NCBI RefSeq assembly: GCF_901000735.1
Contig: NC_081548.1
Span: 10,170,711-10,234,710 of the forward strand
DNA length: 64,000 nucleotides
From: Corylus avellana
Taxonomy: Eukaryota; Streptophyta; Magnoliopsida; Fagales; Betulaceae
Direction: 5' to 3'
Shown: piece by piece, positions 43,470-55,778 of the stretch
How positions within the stretch are numbered: position 1 is the first letter of the stretch
Layout of the letters: the number at the start of each line of letters is the position of its first letter
The notes under the pieces: generated by a model
Told to the model about the DNA's origin: nothing
What the model saw: only the letters and a program-made list of their open reading frames with translations
Database searches by the model: none
Made by a program: the position numbers and the translations under genes

Positions 43470-44171
43470 TGATTAGTACTAAAATAGTCATATTTTAGCC
43501 CCTTAATTTACATATGTTAGGCTCTTAGTTTTTTTATTATTTGATCTTTTGTTTCCTTTTTGTGTTTTATGTCTTGTCATAGGTTTTTGAAGAAAATGAA
43601 ACATTTCTGGAAAATTCAAGCTTAAAGGGCAGTTTGGGAAAAAGCTGAAAGCTTTGGGCTTAAAGCANNNNNNNNNNNNNNNNNNNNNNNNNNNNNNNNN
43701 NNNNNNNNNNNNNNNNNNNNNNNNNNNNNNNNNNNNNNNNNNNNNNNNNNNNNNNNNNNNNNNNNNNTGGGTTATACTTATTTCTTAAATGATGGTATTT
43801 TCTTGATTACTCAAGTGGGACGAGTCCTATATCATGCATAATATGAATTTCTCTTATTAATTCGTGATCGACTATTGTTATGCGGTGAGTGGTGAAATTA
43901 ACCCCCTATTCTCTCTCTCACCACTACTACCTTTACGTTTTTGTCTTTACTTTTATGCATTTAATTTACTAATGAACAAAATCAAATCAATCTCTTTTAA
44001 ATTGAGTTAAGTGGACTTTACCCTATATTTAATCTTGAAAAGCTTGATAACAACATCCTGCAGTCCTTGAGGTTCGACACCCTCGTTTTAGCCCTATTCG
44101 ACAAGGATTCGTTCTATTGCGAGTGGTTCTTTTTATTATTAATTATTTTTGGACACAAAAAGACCGCATCA
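43470..44171 (+). mobile_element. Alpha-type LTR (K), gap inside
   Basis: TGATTAGTACTAAAATAG.. then a gap, then the alpha 3' part from GGGTTATACTTATT to ..GACCGCATCA (44171). The outer 5-mers (CCAAT, CCTTC) do not match, so the two sides may belong to different LTRs. Confidence 0.55.
43668..43767. other. Assembly gap (100 N)
   Basis: Lies within LTR K. Confidence 0.99.
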
Positions 44172-44674
44172 CCTTCCATAGGGAGCAGGGCCCATGGCCA
44201 AGGTAAGGTGCCGTTTTACTTCATCATTCAGATTTATGATGAAGACCACTAGATTCATATTTGAATCTCCCACTTGATATTTTAAAACTTATGGTTTTTC
44301 CCAACAATTGCAATTCCTTTACAACTTAAGGCCTTGTCACTTTTGTTTTAAAAGAAACAGCTTTTCCTAATTAAATTAGGAACCTCAACCATATCCATAT
44401 TTTCTAATGTTCAATAGACAAAATTTCATCTTTTGAAAAAGTCATTGATAATTTGTCCAGTAAGAGCTTGGTAGTCTTTCATACCAACTCCATCAAGAAA
44501 ATTCACCATGTATATTGTCACCAAGGCAACATTCAATCCATGAATTATATTCATGATTGGTATGTCAAATTACCTTAATTATGTGCTAAACACATTATTA
44601 ACCTTTATGTGGTATTTTGGTTTTCAACTGTTAGCCTAGTAACAAAACCATGGACTGTGTCCTCATAAGCATAG
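44172..44674. other. Copia-like leader fragment
   Basis: Begins CCTTCCATAGGGAGCA..GGCCCATGGCCAA, the phrase also seen at 31450-31490 in the reverse copia element, and contains AATCTCCCACTTG, resembling a reversed copia polypurine region. No ORF. Confidence 0.4.
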
Positions 44675-46186
44675 TGATGTGGTATTTTTGTGACTAAAAA
44701 TATCAATTATAAAAATAACCACTCGCAATAGGACGAATATTTGTAGGATACGGCTATAGAGAGGGTGTCGAACCTCAAGGACTGCAGGGGTTTTGTTATC
44801 AAATTCAAAAAATTAAAATTAACTTAATTAAAAAGAGAATTGATTTGATTTTCTTTAAAACTAAAGTGCATGAAAATAAAAGAGATTTAAAATAAGAGAG
44901 AGAGTGTAGGGTATTGACTTCACCTCTATCCGCACAATAATGGTTAATCATAATTAATCCTAGAAATTCATTCTATGCATGTTATAAATAAACAAGAAAC
45001 GACCTTATTAAAGAATAAGTATAATCTATCTTTGGTTGGCACGGATCGTCCACCTAACCACTAAGATGCGGTACGATCCGTCTTCCCTAGGTATAAATTA
45101 TCAAATTCTTTAACAGGATACATATAATCAATGAATAAGTGTAACTCATCTTCGGTTGGCACGGACTGTCTACCTAAATTACACTAAACTAGGGTGTAGT
45201 ACAATCCGTCTTCCTTAGGCATGGCCTATCAAATCCTATTAATCATATGTCAATTAAACCGATTGTATAACCATCATTCTCATAATCACAGAAAACAAGA
45301 ATGATTTGAGATTAATAAAAGTAAAATACTTTATAAGACAAGAAAAGAATTTCACAAATATTGGTTTTGGAATTTCAGTACAATTGCATTTAATATGAAG
45401 AACAGAAATGAATTGTAGCAATCCTCATAGTTATACAATCAACATGCATAAATTGAAAATCTAGAATTTAAATACAATCAAACCATTGTGCTTTGATAGG
45501 GTTACATCAACACCCCACAATTGGGTTTAGCTGCTCATGATTTCCTAAGCTCCACAGACTATTTTACTGAATTTTGCTCTAGAAGCGGTGTGTCTGTTTA
45601 CAATGTTTAGAGCCCTATTTATAGGGCTTAGTAGAGTCCTAGAAACCCTAGAAACTCTGAGAAAACCGGAGAGCAGTCTCCCAGTCCAATTGGGAGACTG
45701 AAAACCAAATCCAAATCGGAGTAGGATTCGCCCAGAATTGCGTTCCTATCTTGAGGAGCGATTTTGGCATTGCGGCGCTCCGAATTAGGAAAATGCTATT
45801 TCACAATTATTTGTAGAAATTTTAGCTAGCTTTCCAATGCCACTTGAATCACCTCAATCGGATATTTGAGCTGAAAGTTATGACCAAAATACCGAGACAT
45901 ATGCAGAATCCAAATTTGAATACAATCCGATTTCGACTCCAATTTGAGAAATTCTGAATTAATCCATTCCTTTATTTGATTAAACTTAACCATGATTTGT
46001 TAAGCTTAATCATATCTTCTAGGTCTTCTCAAAGTGTGCTTTTAAGCCCAAAATGAATGGAATTAATTGCATCTTTATTTATAACCTGAAAACACAAAAA
46101 CAAAACAAAATCAAACAAATAACAACGCTAAGGAATTAACATATGCAAATTAAGAGGCTTGAATGTGCAACATTCGGCGCTTATCA
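44675..46186 (-). mobile_element. Solo alpha LTR with CATAG target duplication
   Basis: Reverse: TGATAAGCGCCGAATG..ACCACATCA, 1512 bp, flanked by CATAG at 44670-44674 and 46187-46191. It fixes the true alpha LTR ends. TATA box in reverse at about 45614. The U3 has the alternative cassette, not the CpG cluster. Hairpin units at about 45030-45210 include the perfect ACGGATCGT/ACGATCCGT pair. Confidence 0.92.
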
Positions 46187-46191
46187 CATAG

Positions 46192-47804
46192 TCCATAGTC
46201 AATGAAGGTCTGGCCCATGGAAGTCAGCAGTGGGGAGAAGAAAGATATTGCCGAGGCTTGGTTACCCGAGGATAGATTCCCCAAGGTTGTCAATCCCTTA
46301 GCTTCCCAAGGATTATCTTACTACTATGATATAGCACAGTTGCCGAACGATGGTTGACTCCCGTTGAGCTAGGGACTCCTTTCATAATTATCCAAAATCA
46401 TAAGGATAGTGTTAGAGCTTACATACAATTGTTACGCTCAATTCAAATCAAGCTATATGGCTCAGATAAGATCGCTACAAGGCAAGGATAGGATCGAATA
46501 TAGAGTTCTAGTCTTGGTAAATCTATCAGCCTATTTATAGGCCGAACTCAAGGTATCAACAAACACACTAAAATGCATAGAGGATACATACACCTTTCTT
46601 AGAGACCTTACTTGATCATTGGAGGGAGATCACGCTCAACACAGGGTGTTTTCTCTTCGTGTTTACCTTCTCTTTCTTTTCAGGTTCGATCTCAGAGGAT
46701 GCATTCACTCTATGCTAGAGACTGTTCTAACATCAACCATGGTACCACCCTTTCTATGATTTTTCAATCATCACAATAACCCACAAACAATCAAATGATT
46801 TTAACTAAATAAAAATCATTTAATGCTTACCATTAATGCTTACCAAAGAATTCATAAGAAAACTTTGTATAATTTCATACTCTTTAGGCATAAACTTGAA
46901 ACCCAATTTCAAGAATAGCTAATCTATATGAAATTAATCTTGTAAAAATTTATTTTGTGCTCCCAATATGTTGTATCATGTATACAAAGTATTCCATAAT
47001 CAAAATTTTATAAATCTTTGATTATTATACAAAATAGATTTTTTTTTACAAAAATAGATTTTTGTAAAAATTCGCTTCCAGGATTTTTTAAATTCCAGAT
47101 CTATCGACGAATGTTCAACGGAACATAACTCTTTCGATATAGCTCAAAACGTAAATCCATTTGGACAATTGCATCAACAACGATTTTTACATGGGAAAAG
47201 AAGTGCCCAATTAATTTTAGGACTTGTCTATAGCAGTAGATCTAAAATCGTAATTCTCGCAAGCCTAGCTGCAAAAATCCAGATTTTCAAACCCATCGAC
47301 GAATTCTGAAACGGCCATATCTCTTTCAGTACAATCAAAATGCGATTCCGTTCGGACCAAAACTTCAACCACGATCTTTACTTGCAGAAAAAATACTTAT
47401 AATTTTTTTTATAACTTGACCATAAACAGCAGTTCCAAATCGTAATCCCTACACGCCTTGTAGAAAAAACTACAACTTTGTCTTGAACGCCAAATTCCAT
47501 TAAAAATAGCGATCGAATTCCAAAGGACTCTAAATTTTCCAGTTTAGATCCTAACTTGTTATAGAACATGTTCCAGGTCTTAAAAAAACATTTAGTCTTT
47601 GGAAGTGCCCGGAAAAATTTCAAATTTATCAAATAAAAACTGAAAAACAGTTTTGAAACACGAGAAAATCTTTTAAAAGGCAGCAAAGAAAAAATTTGAA
47701 GTGATGTTGCATGAGTAGATCTACGAATCTCTCTGGATTTGTCCTCCCAGCCCCTCTAGTACAATCATCTGGAAGGACCTTCGAAATAGCCTCAAGAGGG
47801 TTTT
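46192..47804. other. Unclassified LTR-like region
   Basis: Continues the sequence interrupted by the solo LTR. It contains TATTTATAGGCC (a reversed TATA-type box, about 46532), no ORF of note, and a pair of diverged ~190-nt repeats (47085-47470). Probably an old copia-type LTR in reverse. Confidence 0.4.
47085..47470. repeat. Two diverged tandem repeats of about 190 bp
   Basis: Shared landmarks in order: ATCGACGAAT, ATAACTCTTTC/ATATCTCTTTC, ACAACGATTTTTAC/ACCACGATCTTTAC, AGCAGT, AAATCGTAAT. A similar CATAACTTTC phrase occurs in the alternative U3 cassette of the alpha LTRs. Confidence 0.6.
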
Positions 47805-50243
47805 TGTAGCACCCCAGATTTAAAATCCTCATTTAAAGATATTAATTTGAAGATAATATTATTTTAATATTTATATTAAGTAATGAGATTTGTTCTTGAA
47901 GAATTTATGGATTATATGAGTATTATAGAAATGAATTTTTATTTGAGATCATTACATCCTAAGGTTTATGATAGATTATAGCTTGATAATTTTGTTGCTG
48001 ACTTTAAGAGATATGATGGTATAATGATACATATTATACATTTGAAGGAAAGTTAGTGTTGAGGGATAACTGATTTGGTGTTGGCAAATGAAGAAGGGTG
48101 TGAAAATTTTTAGACAAGATTAGATATAGTTTTAATAAGGATTGGGCCCAAGGTGTTGTTAATAATGCTCATCTCTTATTATATAGGACCGGACCCCTTT
48201 ATGCATAATGCACACCATTACCTTTATTTTCCTTTATTTATTCCTCTATTTCCACACTCCCCTCTTTTTTCATGAAGCCCCCACCCACTGTCTTTTCTTC
48301 CCTCTTTTATTCCTTTCTTATTTTTCTACCAACACACCAACCCCTCTCTTCCCCCACTTTCCCCAATGCCCCTTACTACCACTCATTACTCCTTTCATTT
48401 TTCTTCCTTCCTTCTTTTACCACGCGGCTTGGACTTTTCCTTTCATTTTCTTGACTTCACCTACTTTCATTGCTTTATTACCTAACAGAGAGCAAGAAAT
48501 GAGACGATAGAGAGAGGGAGCCTTACGGATGTAAGAAAGAGAAGAGAGGAGGAGAGAAATGTTGCAATAGAGTGAGAGAAGGACAGAGAAGCATGAGAGA
48601 GAGAAAAAGGGTGAGATGCTGAAACAGAAATTGAGAAGATGGCCAAGAGAGAGATTTGCAAAATAATAAAAATGGTTTCTTCAAAGGAGAAATTCTTCTT
48701 CCTTTACCTATGGGTCTTTGATTTTAAGTTGATTAATGGGTCTTAGATGAGTACCTTTTGATTTAATCAGGATGATATTGGGTGGTTTCACTGTTGAGGA
48801 TTTTGAATTAGTTTTTGGAGTTGATTCTCTATTTTTGGGCTGAGTTATACGATGTTTTGGGTTGGATTTTAATGGGTTAACTTCCCTAAAGGAGTAGACT
48901 AGGGTATTTGATATTGGTAATTCCTGGTTAGATTTCTTGAGGCTTAGCCGAATGGGTTGATCTTGATTGCTGGGTGTCAATTTCTGGAAGAACCCATGAG
49001 TGGTATTTTGGGGGTTTGATATTTAAAGTCTTGTTCTTACTTGATTGCTGGGCAGTGGGAGTTAATTGATTTTCGTGAATTGTTATTAATATAGTTCTGA
49101 ATAAACAGAATGAAGCAACAAGATATTTTTTTCAAGATGATTAATTAGCAGTTTAAAGACTGCTCATAGCCCCAGTCTAGAGGTAAGTAAATTCACTACC
49201 CCTTCTAAAATTACTTCATGTCATGCTATTTATATATTCTTGTATTAAACTATAAATAATTATTTTATTTACCGTCATGGAGATATGTTGCATGCATGAA
49301 AACTTTCTAAATGATTTATTTAGAAAGCTTCTATTTCTTTTAAATGTTTTCTAAATACAGTAAGTCTATATTTGTAAAAGTTTCCAGTTTAAGAAAAGAA
49401 ACTTGAGAAATGATGATGATTATGAAAAAAAAAATAAGAATGATGGTAAACCCTCCTACCTGTTGCCCTAAGATGAATCAAGAGAAGTACAAAGAGAAGT
49501 ACAAGAGATGAGATAAATGTTTATAAAATGAGGGCACATGTATGGAGGAGAGTATTTTTGGCCCCAAGATAAGTAAGAATGAAAGGAGTTTGGTACCGAT
49601 ACTCGGGTGGAGGCAAAACCACTGAAGGAGGCTATGCAAGAAGGTGGTATTCCATCAACTTGACCGTTGAGTGCACCAATAAGAGTTAATTGACAGTCGG
49701 GCATGGTTGAGGCCACAGTTCAGTGCCATGGTTACAAGGACCCACAACCCTCGTCCAAAGGGGTAACAGTGTACATGGGCCCTATTATGAGATAATGACT
49801 AAAGATAAATGCATTGATGAGTTATAAGGATGAATTATAATGATGTTTTATCATGATGTTAAATAATGATGAATTACGATGATGATCTATTGCTAGATGT
49901 AATAGCATGTATATAATATGGGAGATACAACCGTACATATATATATATTGTTATGACTAGTTGTATATTTATTTGAGAAAACCTTTTTCAAATCTGGGGA
50001 CAAAAAGTAAAACTATTTATGGCTGTGGATTTTGCTAATTGGGTCCCCTTTGGGCTCATTCAGTTGTATTTCTTGTTCTCAGGTAAGGAGCAAGCTGAAA
50101 TACAAGGCCGGAATGGGGGTGGAAATATATTATCCAATAGTTTGTAATAAGCACTCTGATAGACCATATAGATCTTTGCAAAAATTTTTGTTGTAAGAGA
50201 AGAAAAGTGGCAAACTCAACCTTAACGGGCTGGGGATGTTACA
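47805..50243 (+). mobile_element. 5' LTR of the Del-like element
   Basis: TGTAGCACCCCAG..GGGGATGTTACA, 2439 bp. TATA-type box (TTATATAGG) at about 48178, then a long pyrimidine-rich stretch (48208-48475). Confidence 0.8.
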
Positions 50244-50246
50244 ATT

Positions 50247-50260
50247 TCGGTATCAAAGCA
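50247..50260 (+). promoter_or_regulatory. Primer-binding site, tRNA-Met type
   Basis: TCGGTATCAAAGCA, three bases after the LTR end, two differences from the usual tRNA-iMet complement TGGTATCAGAGC. Confidence 0.65.
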
Positions 50261-50992
50261 AATGTTATAAGGTTTTGTAGACTTTTCAAAAAAAAAAAAA
50301 TTGGGTTATTGGGAAGCCACATTCTGGCCAAGAAGAGTCTGTATTTTTGTGTGGTCTCTAATAAATGATGCATGGGCATTTTTCTAATGATTAATTTCTG
50401 GTTAAAAACAAAAAATCATCTTAGTGTGATTAATTTGGAGGATTTTATTATTGTGATCAAGTTAATGATGAAGATGGATTTTTTTTATAGATAGGTTGTG
50501 ATCTATAGTATATGCCCATTTGGATTTGGGACAATTTTCTTGAGTGTCAATCGATAAGAGTATATTTGGAGGTATCTCGAGGATTTAGAAAAGATTATTG
50601 ATCATGATTTAGAAATCGTATGATGGTTTTATAGATTTAGGTTGCAAGATGATTTGTGTAATTAACTTGGTGAGAAAATGGTTTTAGGGATTTAGGTTGT
50701 GAGATGAATTGTGTAAATCACTTGGTGACGACTCGTCTTATGGATGTGGGTTGTGAAATGATTCTTGTAACTGAATTAGTGATATAAAAGTTTATATGAG
50801 TTTTTTATAATGGCCAAGGTTTGGTTGATGACAATAATCGGACTATGATTGAGGTTGTAATATATGGATTGATGAATAAGGATTACGTAGTGACATGAAG
50901 TGAATGCATAAGCATTGTAGGGATAGATGAAATGAGGTATACCCTAGAATTTATAAGATATTTTGATATTTACATTTGTGGTTTAAGGATTT

Positions 50993-51362
50993 GGGAAAAC
51001 TACGGTTCACCCCCTCAAAGTTGACAGCGTTTTTCAATTTGAATACCAAAGTTTCAATTTTTGCAATCCAACCCCCCAAAGTTTCAAATTTTTGCAATTT
51101 GATCAATTGTATCCAAAACTTCCCATATTGCCCCTAATTTTTTTTTAAAAAAAAATTTTATGAAAAATTTTTAAAAAAATTCGGGGTGGCTATCTGGCCA
51201 TTTTTGCACCCCCAAATTTATTTATTTTTTTCATAAAAATAAAAATTAGGGGCAATATGGGAATTTTGGGATAATATTGGTCGGTGGATTGCAAAAATTG
51301 AAACTTTGATGTTCGAATTGAAAAACACTGTCAACTTTGGGGGGGTAAACTGTAATTTTCCC
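50993..51362. mobile_element. Mutator-type MITE
   Basis: 370 bp with long terminal inverted repeats of about 80 bp (GGGAAAACTACGGTTCACCC / GGGAAAATTACAGTTTACCC) and a perfect 9-bp target duplication TAAGGATTT (50984-50992 and 51363-51371). The middle is A/T-rich and also self-complementary. No ORF. The 9-bp duplication places it with Mutator-like elements. Confidence 0.9.
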
Positions 51363-52139
51363 TAAGGATTTTGATATTTTCGGATGATTGTGATGACTAT
51401 AAAGTACAATTCATGAAATCTTTGAGGTGATTCTTAGAATTTGAGGTGTTAGGTTTTTTGAAATTGAGGTAAACTATATTGAAGTGACGCTTAAAGTTTT
51501 GAGGATGAATTGATGCTACTAGGTTGTGGATAATATTTAAATTTTGAGGCATTAGTAGATATTGTATTATGAGAATCTTAGTTACATGCCAAAGCTTTTG
51601 ATATAATTTTCTTTCACTAGGTAAAGATGATGGATTATTATTCTTGAGGTAATTTGAAGCATAGATGTAAGAGTTGAAAGACAATATAATATAGTGATGT
51701 GATCTAAATTTCTTTTATAAGATATATGTTCAATGATATTCATGTATTTTAGAGGTTGATAACATGTGATGTGATTGTGCATACTTAGATGTTTTATTGA
51801 GTGATTAACTTGTTAAACATATTATTTGTTTAAAAGAAGTTATTACAATGACAGAATGATTACAGAATGAATATTGTATGATTACGAAAAGAAATGTTTG
51901 GAGAACAAGGTCCTTATAATATTACAGACCAGTGTCCATTATTATTAAAAAAAAAAAAAAGAAACAAAAAAGAAGAAGGATTTGTAGCATAAAGAGACAT
52001 GTGGTAATGATGAGCAGATGATTCCTTAGAGCTGCTCTAGGAAGATTACTTTTGCATAGAGAAAACCTAGTATGAGCAGAATCGTATATATTTTATATAT
52101 TTGAATTATCGAAGAGAATATTTATTTCTAATGAAGTAC

Positions 52140-53000
52140 CTAACTAGAGCTTGGACGGAGAGACGTGCAACACCCCTGGACAACGACCCGGAGTTTTTCG
52201 TGCTATCATTGGAGACGTTCGGTATTCTTCTCCATCACTAGCACCTTTGGTCCCAAGTCTTCCGTGTAAGATAACACCACCTTTTTAAGCTGAGTATTCT
52301 CCTGCTTAAAATCCACTTGTTTTCATTTGTAGTAATTGGGCAGTTGCCGTAAGAACCCAATTTGGTTTCTTAAGATATTCATCTCAACATTTATGGCACT
52401 CAAATGTCGTGCCATGTCAGAAACTGAAGCAGCACCTTGGATACTGAATGCTAATGAATTATTAATAGCGTCAGTATCAAACCTATCAGCTAACAATGTT
52501 TGATCTTGTGGAATTACGAAACCTTTGGTCACTACAACAACAATAGAATCGTGGAGCACGACAGAATTGTGAATAGTGATAAGACGATTATCAAAGACAA
52601 AAGTTGGCTGCTATATGTCAGGATGTGCAGCAGGTTCGTTAGGATGTGCAATAGGTACGACAGGATGTATAGCAGGCACTTCAGGGTGAACAGTAGGCAC
52701 GTCAAGTTGTACATTAAGCATAACAATGGGTTGTGCTGTAGAAGCAACATTTAAGTCGATGTTGTTAACGATGATGATGATGCTGCCATATTTAGGAGTG
52801 TAAGGAAAATGTTGAGAATACGAAGAATTTAAGAGAGATGAAGTATTGGGAATAACTGTGCAAAAGAGATTGAGCATCAGAAAATGAAGAGATTTTTTTG
52901 ACTTTTTGGAAGCAGCAAACAAGTGGCTTTTAAAGAATTTTTCACTTCAGGTAAAATGAACAGTAAATAATAAACAATAGGCGACCTTGGGCAGCAAAGG
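52140..53000 (-). pseudogene. Antisense coding-like block in the Del-like element
   Basis: Not recognised. On the reverse strand, two open stretches (52611-52922, then 52323-52559) lie in line and continue as coil-like sequence to about 52230. The first has four or five degenerate ~21-nt repeats giving (V/A)P(x)(V/A)HP(E/N/D) units. The second reads as a helical segment (ASVSDMARHLSAINVEMNIL..). It opposes the element's own orientation. It may be a captured host gene piece or part of a nested element. No function is proposed. Confidence 0.4.
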
Positions 53001-54544
53001 ATTTTTGTTAAAAGATCCTGTTGAAGTAGGATCTAGTCTCTCGTCATAAATTCGATTGACACCATGAGACTTTCAGCGCTCATTTTTTTTTTTTCAAATT
53101 TAATGTTCACGTAACAACTTTGAATTCCATGTGTGGGCAGCCGAATGATTGTCATGCCAAAGCACACCACACGCGCTCATTCATTATCGAGAATCCTTCC
53201 TATAAATTCATACCCCTTTCTCCATTGCAATGCATGCCTTCTGATCATACCCCTTCACTTGAGATTTTCTGCTAGTAGCCTTCCATACAATGAAAGCTCG
53301 ACTTTTCTCCTAGTTGAGCGTATCCTCAATAGAAAAATACAGCATCATGACTTGACTTACAAATCCAACACCTTATACTCTCCGTAGTAAACCATTGAAG
53401 CAAGATTATCTTTGATCTTGTCCTGGTGAAGCAAGATTATCCTTGATCATGCTTCTCAGGCTAAATATCTCTCTTTTCTTCAAGTATCCATACATGACAG
53501 ATTAGAGAGAGCATCTGATGTGGGTATTTTGAAAGTCTCAAAAAGGAGTCACATGCATATCATGTCTTGAAATGCTTATCAAATCTTCATTTCTGAAAAA
53601 CAACAAGACTCTGTCTCTCTTTTCTTTTCTTGATCTTGGAAGACCCAAGAGAGAATTTATAACATGAGTGTTTTGGGACTTCTAGCTTGGAAACTTACCC
53701 ATATCCTACTTTGCTTGCTTATCAATTTCATCTCTAGAACGCAGCAAGGCACAACATGTATTAGTCAAGAATGGATGAATCTTACATTTATGTAATCGTG
53801 TATTTCAATTGAGTTGGAATAATAATTACGAGTTTCTTTTGCTGAGCTATGATTTATCAAGTAAAGATGTAGTACAGAGAGATTCTCGCTGATATTGTAT
53901 CATCGACACAAGATTTGAGATGAGAAAATAGAAACGGTTGTATATTTAGAGTGAATCGAATTATGATGTCACTTCTGAGGTATATTTATGTAATGACATT
54001 ATTGGGAGATATAAATTGTAGAATGTTGGTGCTATTTACTTTTACGGATTTATGATGGCGATAAGTTGATAATTATTAGAGCATCATATTAATATTTCAT
54101 ATACACGATTTGGAATACGGAGATACTAAAGAAAATATAGGCAGAGATGATTTTTACACCTTTTTGATAAGATTGATTAAATTAGATCGAGGAAATTATT
54201 GCGGGCTTGCAAGGAGGACTATGATGTTTAGAGGTATGGACTAGTGATGACATGATTTTTTAAATTGATCTTTAAACCTTAACTGTAGACTGTCTTATAT
54301 ATGAAGATGAATAATTCGATTGTTTCTTGTTGAGGTTGAAAAAAAGAAATGGAAAAGATTTTGAGGTAGGATTTTTAGTGTGAATTGATGAACGATTGCA
54401 GAAATCGAGACTTTAGAATGTGAATGAGATTTACTCCAACAAGAAGAAGATGGAATTTCAATATGGTAAAAGTAAATATTGGAGAGTAGGCTCTAATGAA
54501 TGATTGAAAGGAATATTTTAAATCTGAGTCGCTCAATTTGAATA

Positions 54545-54603
54545 TTGGACAATAATTTATAGGCTTTAATTTCGAGGACGAAATTTCAATAAGGAGGGAA
54601 GAT
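54545..54603 (+). promoter_or_regulatory. 3' internal end and polypurine tract, Del-like
   Basis: TTTCGAGGACGAAATTTC then AAGGAGGGAAGAT, directly before TGTAGCACC of the 3' LTR. Confidence 0.8.
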
Positions 54604-55678
54604 TGTAGCACCCCAGATTTAAAATCCTCATTTAAAGATATTAATTTGAAGATAATATTATTATAATATTTATATTAAGTAATGAGATTTGTTCTCGAAG
54701 AATTTATGGATTATATGAGTATTATAGGAATGAATTTTTATTTGAGATCATTACATCCTAAGGTTTAGGATAGATTATAGCTTGATAGTTTAGTTGATGA
54801 GTTTAAGAGATATGATGGTATAATGATACATTTTATACATTTGAAGGAAAGTTAACTTTGAGGAATAGCTGATTAGGTGTTAGCAAACGAAGAAGGGTGT
54901 GAGAATTTTTAGACGTGATTAGATATAATTTTAATAAGGATTGGGTCTAAGGTGGTGTTAATAATGCTCATCTCTTATTATATAGGACCGGACCCCTTCA
55001 TGCTTAATGCACACCATTTTCTTTCTTTTCCTTTATTTATTCCACTATTTCCACACTCCCCTCTCTTTTTCCATGAAGCCCCACAAACTGTCTTTACTTC
55101 CTTCTTTTCTTCCTTACTTATTTTTCTACTAACACACCAACCCCTCTGTTCCTCCACTTTCCCCAACACCACTTACTACCACTCATTATTCCTTTCAATT
55201 TTCTTCCTTCCTTCTTTTACCACATGATTTGGACTTTTCTTTTCATTTTCTTGACTTCACCTACTTTCATTGCTTTATTACCTAACAGAGAGCAAGAAAC
55301 GAGAAGATAGAGAGAGGGAGCCTTACAGATGTAAGAAAAGAGATGACAGGGGGAGAGAGATGTTGCAATAGAGTGAGAGATGGACAGAGAAGCATGAGAA
55401 AAGAAAATCGGTGAGATGCTGACGGGGAGAAACAGGGATTGAGAAGATGGCCAAGAGAGAGATTTGCAAAACAATAAAAATGGTTTCTTCAAAGGTAAAA
55501 CTCTTCTTCCTTTAGCTATGGGTATTTGATTTTAAGATGAGTAATGGGTCTTAGATGAGAACCTTTTGATTTAATTAGGATGATACTGGGTGGTATCACT
55601 CTTGAGGATTTTGAATTAGTTTTGGGAGTTGATTCTCTATTTTTGGTGTGAGTTATAAGATGTTTTGGGTTGGATTTT
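54604..55678 (+). mobile_element. 3' LTR of the Del-like element, truncated
   Basis: Matches 47805-48877 and stops at the gap; about 1.36 kb of the LTR is missing. Confidence 0.85.
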
Positions 55679-55778
55679 NNNNNNNNNNNNNNNNNNNNNN
55701 NNNNNNNNNNNNNNNNNNNNNNNNNNNNNNNNNNNNNNNNNNNNNNNNNNNNNNNNNNNNNNNNNNNNNNNNNNNNNN
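55679..55778. other. Assembly gap (100 N)
   Basis: Del-like LTR on the left, CACTA transposase on the right. It hides the junction and the left half of the CACTA element. Confidence 0.99.

Larger units (their letters stand above)
47805..55678 (+). mobile_element. Del/Tekay-like gypsy element without recognisable gag-pol
   Basis: 5' LTR 47805-50243, primer site, 4.3-kb internal region, polypurine tract, and a truncated 3' LTR from 54604. The internal end reads TTCGAGGACGAAATTTCAA then AAGGAGGGAAGAT, a phrase characteristic of the 3' end of Del/Tekay chromovirus elements. No gag, RT or integrase frame was recognised, so it is a large non-autonomous derivative. The two LTRs show scattered substitutions, so the insertion is old. 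Confidence 0.8.

Noticed and set aside
48208..48510. 100-codon Phe/Pro-rich ORF in the Del-type LTR
   Set aside because: The LTR is pyrimidine-rich here; the second LTR (54952-55227) has the same composition but a shifted, different ORF.
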